Made by a program: the position numbers and the translations under genes. This document shows, piece after piece, positions 56,056 through 64,000 of a stretch of DNA of 64,000 nt. Origin of the DNA: Symbiodinium kawagutii (lineage: Eukaryota > Sar > Dinophyceae > Suessiales > Symbiodiniaceae). How positions within the stretch are numbered: position 1 is the stretch's first letter; each line of letters begins with the position of its first letter. Below the pieces are notes generated by a model. It was not told where the DNA came from, made no database searches, and saw only the letters and a program-made list of their open reading frames with translations. The stretch lies in the NCBI GenBank assembly GCA_009767595.1, contig VSDK01015817.1, positions 75,909 to 139,908 of the forward strand, read 5' to 3'.

Positions 56056-56286
56056 ATGGATAATGCAAACCACCTGGTCACACGGCTACGCTACACCCCA
56101 GCTGGTGCAGGGATAAACCCATACAATGTGAAATCCCACACAGGATCTGCACCATTTATCACTGATATTCATCGATATCAGCTCAGGATTCAGTCATTTT
56201 CATCCCCAGCTACGTCACATTCGGCCGCAGGCACATGCCTCGCGTGTCGTCAGTATGCAACATATATACATTGTTTCAGCATTTGA
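56056..56286 (+). CDS. 76-codon ORF candidate
   Basis: ATG start, MDNANHLVTRLRYTPAGAGI then KSHTGSAPFITDIHRYQLRI to TGA. Single good plus frame. Start and splicing uncertain. Confidence 0.4.
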   Translation: MDNANHLVTRLRYTPAGAGINPYNVKSHTGSAPFITDIHRYQLRIQSFSSPATSHSAAGTCLACRQYATYIHCFSI

Positions 56287-56443
56287 AGTTTGAAGGATTG
56301 TATTCTATCAACATTGTATCTGAAAACAACACCGTTGCGGGCAGATTCTGGGAGCTAAGACAGTTGTTTGAAGGAAGAGGTGTTCATTATAAAGTTGCTT
56401 GAAGCTTGCCCTTTGTTTACAGTTGTTTTCCGGTTTGAAGCAG

Positions 56444-56570
56444 GTCGTATTCCCCGGGAATTGATCCAGATGGTGAGGAAGAACCACTCGTGGATCATGA
56501 TCTTGCAACTGATCATGGGGGTGGTAGGAGACCCCCCCAGCTCCCCCCGGTGAAGTTGGGCCCTTGTTAA
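56444..56570 (+). CDS. last-exon candidate, acidic and Pro-rich
   Basis: Acceptor GTTTGAAGCAG, frame SYSPGIDPDGEEEPLVDHDL then GGGRRPPQLPPVKLGPC to TAA. Acidic patch followed by a proline-rich tail. A second plus frame is open to 56553. Confidence 0.5.
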
Positions 56571-56964
56571 TAACCCCTATGAAGAACCAAGAGTTCGTGT
56601 TCAACTCTGGAAAGTCGTGAGGTCATGCGCCACCCACCATCGTCACACTTGACATTGGTCAGTTTTGACTTTGCAGCCGATCTTGTCTTCGAAAGTGTAG
56701 GAGCTAACTAAGATACGACTCACGATAATAAAGCGCAACAAAGAAGCACGTTTCCAGGTGTTTGCCAGTTGACCACTTGGAAAGGATCCACAATTTTTAA
56801 ATCAGTGTGCAATGACCCAAAAATTCAGGAAGAAGAGAACATCCTCGTTGGTCACAGCCATACACCAGTTGGCAGCCCCATGGGCACCGAGTAATGCTTC
56901 TTGCATTTCATGCCTCAAGTGTTCGGATGATAGCACTTCCCCGTAGGATATAGAATGTGTCTCT

Positions 56965-57250
56965 TTGGTATCGTTGAGTGGTGGATTGATCCAGCGAGTT
57001 GGCCACCACAGCATTTGGCGAACAGAATACTTTGAAAACATTTTTTCATGCTTGGAGGCCATCTTACAAAAAAAAACGCTCCGGTTCTTTAGATTCAACA
57101 CCAGTGCTGCTGTCAACGGTGTGCTGATGCTCGCTGCTGTCAGGATGTTGGCGGAGGGATACAACAATAGGACCGCGGCTGGATCAGTGTTTGCGGCATC
57201 ACCCCACTCATCCTGGCTGCGGTGTATGACCAGAATAGTTTCCATTTACA
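56965..57250 (+). CDS. coding segment, unknown
   Basis: A plus frame stays open for 146 codons from 56965. The most coding-like part reads FNTSAAVNGVLMLAAVRMLA then YNNRTAAGSVFAASPHS. The minus strand is also open for 147 codons (56802-57245). Confidence 0.35.
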
Positions 57251-57315
57251 ATGTATACATTTATATCATTTGTTTGTTGATTGTTTCACTTGTACGTGTA
57301 CACTGTTTCCTACAG

Positions 57316-57382
57316 TTATCACATGATATGGGTCTGTATGTTGGGGCTGACAAGATGCCTCATCATGTTGGTGTGTTGGAGG
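57316..57382 (+). CDS. exon candidate
   Basis: Acceptor GTTTCCTACAG, phase-0 LSHDMGLYVGADKMPHHVGV then LEG, donor GGAGG|GTACAC. Followed within 20 bases by the next acceptor, too close for a normal intron, so the two splice choices may be alternatives. Confidence 0.45.
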
Positions 57383-57402
57383 GTACACTCCCGAGTGCGC
57401 AG

Positions 57403-57650
57403 TGAAACTCTGTGTGCTGGAGCCATTTCTAGCTGCCAAGGGTGGCTGCTGCAGGGCCTTTTGCGTGGAGCAATTTAGAAAGGAACCTATCAGCGATGCT
57501 GATGTTCCGACCTTTCCGGACCTGTCCCTCAATACTAAGTTTAGTGGAAAGTATACACTTTTTTGCGTGGACGGGCCAGGATGGTGGTTTGATGAGGAAA
57601 AGTTGGAATTCATCAGTTCTGACCAGTCCCTTTTCATTTTGAGTTTTTAA
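57403..57650 (+). CDS. last-exon candidate, 82 codons
   Basis: Acceptor GAGTGCGCAG, frame KLCVLEPFLAAKGGCCRAFC then VEQFRKEPISDADVPTFPDL and CVDGPGWWFDEEKLEFISS to TAA. Clean, balanced, acidic towards the end. One of the most convincing exons; family unknown. Confidence 0.6.
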
Positions 57651-57983
57651 CTCCTGGAAGGATGATCACAACATATCCTAACTCTCGTATGCATTTCAAT
57701 ATTTCCTTGAGCAAATGACTTGATCACATGGCAGGGTGTGGCGCAAACAATCTACGTACAGTATAAATAGCAAAAACCCGCTGCACATTGGAAGCTTTCG
57801 GTGAACTTTCCTGAAAGTTAATTTCTTTGGAATTACATAAACACCTCCCGCAGCTTCCAAAAGGATTTTGAAGGTCATTGTCATAGAGTCATAGAGGTTC
57901 TACTTGATGGTTGAACATCAGATATCTATGGTCATGACTTATAACCCCTTTTTGTGGGAATATACCCACTAGCCAACCAGTAG

Positions 57984-58124
57984 AACCACAATTCGCAACC
58001 AGATTTTGGTTCTACTGTTCGCTTTGAACGCTTGTCAAAAGATCTGTGCAGGCCATTTGTGTTCCAAGTGACAAGGCTTTGCCCCCCAAAGCTTGACAAC
58101 GGTGATGTGCAACAGATGTTGTAA
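57984..58124 (+). CDS. last-exon candidate, unknown
   Basis: Acceptor AACCAGTAG, 46 phase-0 codons NHNSQPDFGSTVRFERLSKD then FVFQVTRLCPPKLDNGD to TAA. Confidence 0.5.
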   Translation, partial: NHNSQPDFGSTVRFERLSKDLCRPFVFQVTRLCPPKLDNGDVQQML

Positions 58125-58344
58125 TCCAACCTCCTTGCCAAGTTTTTGACTTACCTAGTTTTTGAAATGTGTGTGTAAGGGGCATGTAGATCAAGGTATA
58201 GTAACCTATGTAAAAACTCATCATTCAGAGTAGTTTTGGTCGGTTCGAAGAATTATGTTTCAGATACCCGCCTAGAAGAAGATTGCCAAATCTAGGTCTA
58301 CGACTCTGTGACATTCAAACTTGCAAACACAAAAGGTATACGCT

Positions 58345-58445
58345 CACCATGCGGGTGTTTCTCAAAATAGAGGTATCCTCAAACAATCCAATATTTGCCA
58401 CTTGTAGATGTCTACAGTAATAAGCCATCCTTTTTTGGGGTTCCC
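58345..58445 (-). repeat. dispersed 'TTGAGAAACCACCAT' repeat, copy e
   Basis: Reverse orientation of copies a-d: GGGTGTTTCTCAAAATAGAG at one end, TACAGTAATAAGCCATCC and GGGGTTCCC at the other. Confidence 0.75.
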
Positions 58446-58645
58446 AAGATTGAGAACAGTGTATTTCTATTTGTGAGCCCACTTGCGCAGAGCGTGACCA
58501 ATGACACAGGGACCAATGACACGGGGATCCCGGACCGGATGCGGGATCCATAGATTAGGTGCATCCATAGATGGTTGGTGCATGTTGTTGTTCCCAACCA
58601 ATAACAATCTAATTGATTTACACACCGTCCCCTGATGTGTTTCAG

Positions 58646-58789
58646 GAGTGGTGCCCTTGTGGTGAAGTATCCCAGTGGTGTCCACAAAGATGATGAGTTG
58701 AAGGAGAGAGGGTGGGAAGCTGCAGATTCGGCGCCAAGATTTGTGGTGACTCTTCAACCGGGTACCCCAACAGAAAGGACATCAGGAAG
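58646..58789 (+). CDS. exon candidate, 48 codons
   Basis: Acceptor GATGTGTTTCAG, frame SGALVVKYPSGVHKDDELKE then SAPRFVVTLQPGTPTERTSG, donor GAAG|GTACGA. Both splice sites and length (divisible by three) agree; other plus frames are closed. Among the best exon calls. Confidence 0.6.
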
Positions 58790-59285
58790 GTACGACTTAA
58801 TAGAACATCGAAAGGAATACATGTTGTTTTTTGAGTTTTTGTTGTAGGCTTGCATATGTTGTTTGCCAATAAGTTCAATTCATATCTTCCGTTGGTGCCC
58901 CTCGCTTTGTTGGTACATCATCAGCTGGCAATTGTTTTCCGTCCCATAATGACCTTCATACTTCAATCCACCAGTTTTTTGGAATCAAATTTTGCCCGCA
59001 TAAACTAGCTGGCTGACACAAAATATTGGCTCAACATGTTTGCGAAATCTCTTATAGTGACCAAGCTATGGGTAGTCACTGTTGTTCTTTGTAGCTAATA
59101 TCATCATGGTTCCGGTGAAATTGACCCGCTTTCAAATGTGTTTGGACCATTCATCTTCATATGTGTATACTGTACATGTTTACATGCGTATGAGTTTCAC
59201 TTCTTTTACATGTCAGTTGAATTCAATTGAGTTTACATTTTGCGAGGGAATATTAATTAATTATTATTGTTGAAGGAATGCACCC
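58790..59285. other. no convincing gene
   Basis: AT-rich intron-like sequence. Confidence 0.5.
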
Positions 59286-59810
59286 CTCTTCGAGCCGCAG
59301 AAGGCGGCGGAAGCTACCTGGAGAGGATCTTTTTGCGGAAGCAAGCTTTGGACTCAATGATTATGAAGAACCAAACCTCACATCGACTGACGCCTGGTCA
59401 CACACACGAAAGTGAAGATGATGGATCTCCAATTTAAAGTCATATTTCCCACGCGTGAATTCAAAAAGCTGTTATGCGGATGTGCTTCGAACCTTCGATT
59501 TCCGCATGGAAGCTCCGCAGAAGGCCCGCGGAAATTCTCGAGCTTTCGGAGTTCTGCTCTTCCGCTCGCCACTTGTGGTTTGGCTCCAGGTTTCCCAAGG
59601 GGCGGCGGATGTGTTGCAGAGGAAAGAAGCTGGAATTCTCAGACGAAATGGAGGTTTCACTGAAGCCCAAGCGAGGACCAACTTGCTATTGGATGCCATT
59701 TGCTTTCCATGACAACTGTGCTGGCGCTGTGATTGCGGAAGCAAAAGTGATAGCGAGTTTAGAAAGCATGCATCCGCGGAAGCTCCCGCTGTGACAGCGG
59801 AAGGTTTGGC
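59286..59810. repeat. GCGGAAGC-rich GC island, possibly exonic
   Basis: GCGGAAGC and its variants occur many times (about 59303, 59333, 59506, 59527, 59728, 59775 and 59800). Several plus frames and a 144-codon minus frame are open across it. The recurrent GGAAGCTCCGC and GCGGAAGCTCCCGC words are partly palindromic, like a decayed inverted-repeat element. Confidence 0.5.
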
Positions 59811-60084
59811 GGGAGGACGGCGCAGTTTCCTTTGAGTTGAAAAGCAACAAATACTTTCCTTGGCGTGATCCCCACCATCAGATAATGTCATATTTTTTGG
59901 CATATTTACCCAGCGTTATGCAGCTTTCAGTCGGGCTACACGTCTGCAGCAAGTTCCCTGTGCAGCATAAATGATTACAAACAAGGAGCAGTGAAGATTT
60001 ACAAGGCAGCAGATAGCTGCTGGGAAAATGCTAACTTGCACCTTCAACACAGGGCAAGTTGAAAGGGCAAGGTGAACCCCTCCA

Positions 60085-60330
60085 ACCATGAAAGGAGAGA
60101 GAAAGAAAGGAAGGAGGAAGAAAGGAGAGAAGATAGAAAGAGGGAGAATAAACAAAGCACTAAGTGCTGAAGCCGTGGCACAGCAAAGCTTTAGCCAAGT
60201 AAAATGACAGAGGAGAGAAAGAAAAAGGAGAAAGCCCTGTGGCGTTTGGCAGGGTTCGTGACCACTCACCATAATTACTAGGAGATGAATAGGAAGGAAG
60301 GAGAAAAGACAGGGAAGGAGAAGGCTGTGG
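60085..60330. repeat. purine-rich GAAAGGA tract
   Basis: Long strand-asymmetric A/G run (60085-60150 and again 60205-60320). The 148-codon minus-strand frame over it is Phe/Leu/Ser-rich only because of this skew. Confidence 0.85.
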
Positions 60331-60398
60331 TCTCCCGGCAAGCCTCTGGCGGCCCCTGCCAACTACAGCTGCTATGTGGAGACTGGCTTTGCCAGTAA

Positions 60399-60800
60399 GG
60401 AAGAAAAATCAGAAGGCCATCAAGCACCAGTGTTCCGAGCTTCAAGTGTTCGAAGGACGGAGTGCACAAGGTCGAACTGGAGCAAGTTGAAAAAGAACAA
60501 TGCCTGCGAGGAGTAGTTGCGCTGAAAAATAGCAACCTGAAGGAGCTTCAAGTTGGAGACGTCGTCCCGGAGCTGGAGAGGAACTTGACCAGGCACAAGA
60601 GGACTCGTCCTGGAGACAGCCATGGCAAACTGGAGCTGATAGAAAAAGGGGTCTGCATACCCAAAGTCAAAGAAAGGAGTTTTTGCTGATACTTGGAAGA
60701 GCTTGAAGAAGATCATCTAGATGACTGGGAGGATTTCAATTCTTGCAGGAGGTTGGGATCAGTGACTTCAAAGGTGCAGTGGCCATGGCTGCAAGTATAG
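60399..60800 (+). CDS. coding segment with one in-frame TGA
   Basis: One plus frame is open from 60399: VHKVELEQVEKEQCLRGVVA through GKLELIEKGVCIPKVKERSF, a TGA at 60687-60689, then immediately YLEELEEDHLDDWEDFNSC and on to TAG at 60798. Both sides are charged and coding-like. The TGA may be a nonsense mutation, a recoded codon, a sequence error, or be removed by splicing that I cannot see in phase. Confidence 0.4.
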
Positions 60801-60879
60801 AGAAGCCAAGTATAAAGACAAAACAAGAGGAATGGGCAGCTATAGCTTGTGCCACATGTCTTTTCTGGCATGTACTCAG

Positions 60880-61038
60880 AAGTATTCTGGCAATCTCTGC
60901 GGCATGCTGTTTGGCACAAGACGCCTGCGCGGCCATGTGCTGGTGCTACTCAAGTTTTCGTGGTGTGATCATGACTCGCGCAGCCTTCCCTCGCACTTTG
61001 GTGTCCACCCAAATGAGCGAAGGTTCGTGGTTGACATT
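60880..61038 (+). CDS. penultimate exon of a well-supported two-exon end
   Basis: Acceptor CATGTACTCAG, 53 phase-0 codons KYSGNLCGMLFGTRRLRGHV then DHDSRSLPSHFGVHPNERRF, and a perfect donor ATT|GTAAGT. It joins in phase to 61173. Upstream, 60749-60848 (EVGISDFKGAVAMAASIEKP) is probably an earlier exon. Family unknown; His/Asp/Arg-rich with hydrophobic patches. Confidence 0.65.
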
Positions 61039-61172
61039 GTAAGTTTTGGAAACCAATTGTTTTTCTGCAAGCGGTCGGCGTTCTACTTGTACTCTTGCAT
61101 CACTTCTGACTTTGTCATTTTCAGTTTTGTTTGGTTCTCAAAACTTGCTTAACACAAAGTTTTTCATTGCAG

Positions 61173-61304
61173 TTTCTTGCGCTAGTACTTTGGCAACCGT
61201 TTGGAATGATTCCCGATTACTTGCTTGCACGGCATACATCCTTCTTGGACTACGGGTTCAACATGCAGCCTGACTTTCACCCCAGCGCCCGCACATTGTT
61301 TTGA
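61173..61304 (+). CDS. last exon paired with 60880-61038
   Basis: Acceptor TTTTTCATTGCAG, 43 phase-0 codons FLALVLWQPFGMIPDYLLAR then FLDYGFNMQPDFHPSART to TGA. The intron is 134 bases, GT-AG. Confidence 0.65.
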   Translation, partial: FLALVLWQPFGMIPDYLLARHTSFLDYGFNMQPDFHPSARTLF

Positions 61305-61792
61305 ATGTATCTAAACATTCGGTTTGTGTGGATTGCTGTCTCCATAGGGGCATCGGTTTGTTCTGACATTTTCAGGTCCGCAAAACAGGATGTTAGACAA
61401 TGCAGAAACTGATTGCATCTTAATTGCGTTTGTCTTGGATAAAACCTTAATTTCTGCTGGGTGTGGGAACACACTGTTGTCCCTCAGCAACCATGGAACT
61501 AACACCATCCGGAGTCTTGGGTAGCATTTACATAATCATAAAACAAACATATCATGTAACATGTACCATATCTCAGAGACAATTTACCCAACGGCATTGT
61601 TTGTTATTTCTTAAGACTTCGAATGGCGCCAGGATTGTGCTTCTTCCATGCGCTCCTCCATGAAATCTTCAAGGTCTCGAGGCAGGTCCGGAACACTTGT
61701 GGTTTGTTGTTCGATTTGTGTGTACCCGGTTGTTACCAATGCTGCTGGTGGCATTGGTGTTGCTGGATGCTGCTTCTCGGAGTGCGGCAGAT
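61305..61792. other. no convincing gene
   Basis: Short open frames only; 61620-61700 is somewhat coding-like (HALLHEIFKVSRQVRN) but lacks clear splice ends. Confidence 0.4.
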
Positions 61793-61794
61793 GG

Positions 61795-61893
<99 letters not shown>

Positions 61894-61894
61894 G
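61793..61894. repeat. TTG trinucleotide microsatellite
   Basis: About 33 TTG/TGT units. Encodes Leu, Cys or Val runs on plus and Asn, Gln or Thr on minus. No sign that it is translated. Confidence 0.97.
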
Positions 61895-62606
61895 TTTGTC
61901 CTTGAAACTTGTTTGGCTGGTTTCGGACACTTTTGATTTTCCCAAATATATTACCAAATGGTTGGTTGGTTGATCAATATTTTTCGTAGGGGTGGTTCAA
62001 CCACCAAAGCCTTATGATTATTTGTTTTTGTTGATTGGTCCTGTGCTGTTTGTTGTTTTTTACCTTTTGTGTTTTGTGTTTTTGTGATGGAGGCCCACCT
62101 TGGATGATTTTGATATATGTTGATGGTGTTTGACCAGAAATGCATGGATGAGCGAATAAAATCATAAAATGATTGGGACAAATGCTTGAATCAAATGACC
62201 AAATGCCAAGGATGATAGATTGGTTAACTTGACTTATCCAAGTGTTTGATCGTGTGTGGGTGCACATGGATCAGAGGCAGCTCAAAAGTGCAAGGTGAAC
62301 GGGCCTTTTCACAAGGATTTCAGGTCCTTGAGCGAGTGGCTAAGCCATGCAGCTCTTTGGGTTTGGATTTACCTCATTTTGATGCCTGGTATTGCTTGAT
62401 CATGCCATGATTACAACAGTTGGTTAGTCCCATGGGTTGGTTATACCACGTTATACCCCAAGTAGTTGGATATATCCCTATTGGCTATGCCTATTGCTGG
62501 TATCCCTACCTAGTTGCTTATATTTGGTGAACACCTCCTACATGACCAAGCTAGTCTTTGTTGAGACGTTCATAAGCCCTTGTTTGGTTGGTTACTGTTG
62601 ACCCAG
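61895..62606. other. no convincing gene
   Basis: T/G-rich plus strand; no bounded exon. CCCCAAGTAGTTGGATATATCC-type short words repeat near 62440-62520. Confidence 0.45.
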
Positions 62607-62766
62607 CTCGCCACATCCCCTCCGGATCCCAGCAAGTCAACCACTGCCCCTGCCAGCGAGGTTCCAACCGCTCAGCGAAGAGTTCGTCGGCTGCACGCCA
62701 AGCGATGGAGTCAGGCGCACCACTGACCACCAAGCACCACATTCCACCAACAACCACAGCAATCAA
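62551..62766. CDS. GC-rich coding segment, strand ambiguous
   Basis: Plus: after GACCCAG (62607) 39 phase-0 codons LATSPPDPSKSTTAPASEVP then TAQRRVRRLHAKRW to TGA at 62726. Minus: GAPDSIAWRAADELFAERLE then PRWQGQWLTCWDPEGMWR. Minus reads more naturally, and the adjacent AACCATTA tract has the polarity seen at the strand-ambiguous 24.8 kb segment. Confidence 0.45.
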
Positions 62767-62799
62767 TCAGCATTAGCAGACATCAAGCACCAGCCAGCA

Positions 62800-63230
62800 T
62801 GATCCGTCATGGACCACCATCAACCATTTATCAGTATCAAACAACCCGAACCACCATGAATAAATGTTCTCAACCAATTTAAAGCAAAACTAACCACCAT
62901 GAACCACGCTTAATCAATATCCATCAAATTGACCACCAGTAACCATGATTCACCACCATTAAGTATCCCTAGCCATCATTAACCAGAATTAATTAACCAT
63001 TATTGACCACCGTTAACCAGTAGCCCAAAAGCTAACATTTGTTGATGGTTACTGGTTGGTTGCACATCAATGATCAATCCTCTAATGATTGTTTGAGTTT
63101 GATGATTAGTTGGACCTGAACCACCATGAAGCAATGATGAATATGCTAATGACCGTTAAACATCAACCATAAATTTGTCAATCATGATGTAAGTCAACCA
63201 TAAGCTAGTTAACAGTCATTAACCATAACA
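62800..63230 (+). repeat. AACCACCATTAACC degenerate tract
   Basis: More than 15 imperfect AACCACCAT / AACCATTATTGACC words in one polarity. Probably intronic or intergenic. Confidence 0.75.
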
Positions 63231-63649
63231 CTTGGAAACTATGTAAGCATCAACGCTGTCCTACCAGTACCTTGAATAACAAGTATCTATCATGGACGGC
63301 GAGGTACAGGGAGATCCATTCTAGCAACCACTTGCCAAATGTGCCGTAAATAGTTTCTCATCAATTTTCCAAGATGGGTGGCTTATTAGTTGATACAAAC
63401 TACTGTATCCAGAAACCATGTTTGATAAACAATGATGATCAACTGTTGTGCCTGACAATGCTTGGCTGGTGCTTGGCTGGTCGTGGTTTACTTTTCCCAG
63501 TCAAATATTGTGTCAACTATTCTCATCCATCGTGTATGATGGCTCCTTACCATCAATTGATATTGGTTATCAGTGATAGATGAGGATGGTTAGTAAATAG
63601 GCCTTGCAAGTTTTCTGGACGGCCACAGTCTGGAAATGGCTAAAATATT

Positions 63650-63705
63650 TATTTTTCATTTTTTTTTCATTTTTTGTTCGTTTTCATTTTTCTTTTTTTT
63701 TTTTT
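63650..63705. repeat. T-rich low-complexity tract
   Basis: TTTTTCATTTTT-type repeats. The remainder of the window (63230-64000) holds nothing else I can support. Confidence 0.85.
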
Positions 63706-64000
63706 CATTTTTAATCTGCTATGTTGAAATCTTTTTTTTGGCATTCATTTTTAAATCTGCTTTTGCAAACATAATTCATTTGCAAAAGTGCTCTTGTATG
63801 ATGTGGCAATTTTGAAAACTGGTCAATCAAAAAGAACTAGCCTTCTCAATCCCAGAGCCCAGGGCGATAGTATTTGCCTTGAATAGCTTGCAAGACCAGG
63901 ATTGCAAGTTCATTGAAATCTAAATTCTCAGCTGATCGCACTTTTGTTTTTTCAACACATGTAAGGCTTTAAACCAAATCAAACATCTGGTAATTCATGA

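Noticed and set aside
59916..60362. 148-codon minus-strand frame rich in Phe, Leu and Ser
   Set aside because: It lies on a purine-skewed tract; the reverse strand lacks stops for compositional reasons and shows no motif.
61623..61973. 116-codon frame with a poly-Leu run
   Set aside because: The run is the TTG microsatellite; flanks lack splice ends or motifs.

Overview
The window looks like nuclear DNA of a dinoflagellate, most likely a coral-symbiont type (Symbiodiniaceae). This is inferred from architecture, not from a search. There are no long ORFs, operons, ribosome-binding sites, rRNA or recognisable tRNA. Coding signal comes as short islands of about 50-250 bases bounded by AG acceptors and GT donors (many AG|G starts, several GTGAGT or GTAAGT ends), separated by long AT-rich stretches with microsatellites and dispersed repeats. 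One scaffold gap of Ns lies inside a CATA microsatellite at 45319-45402.

Layout. 1-6.5 kb: a GTA microsatellite, two EF-hand exon fragments (near 0.96 and 4.9 kb), long TATC/CCAT microsatellites and a cluster of TTCGCTAAAG-type repeats. 7-18.5 kb: scattered exon candidates and a two-part dispersed repeat copied at 8.0 and 10.2 kb. 18.7-20.2 kb: a seven-copy 198-bp tandem array in which each unit holds an exon-like open segment. 20.4-25.6 kb: more exons, with a strand-ambiguous cluster at 24.8-25.6 kb. 26.1-33.3 kb: five tandem copies of a 1.4-1.7 kb gene-like unit, two of them identical over 1,438 bases. 33.5-48.9 kb: scattered exons with a family of intronic repeats. 50.2-51 kb: WD40-like and RRM-like segments. 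51-64 kb: further exons, including a convincing two-exon end at 60.9-61.3 kb, a TTG microsatellite and a long AACCATTA-type repeat tract.

Exon calls rest on open frame, amino-acid composition and splice-like ends. Exact boundaries, gene grouping and in places the strand are uncertain, so most confidences are moderate. Few segments suggest a function: EF-hand (calcium binding), WD40 (beta-propeller) and RRM (RNA binding). Most of the others I do not recognise. Stretches not listed as exons are read as introns or intergenic DNA; the larger ones are described as 'other'. The most unusual content is the two tandem arrays, the dispersed repeat family, and a conserved 93-base exon that keeps its length and frame in all five copies of the larger array.
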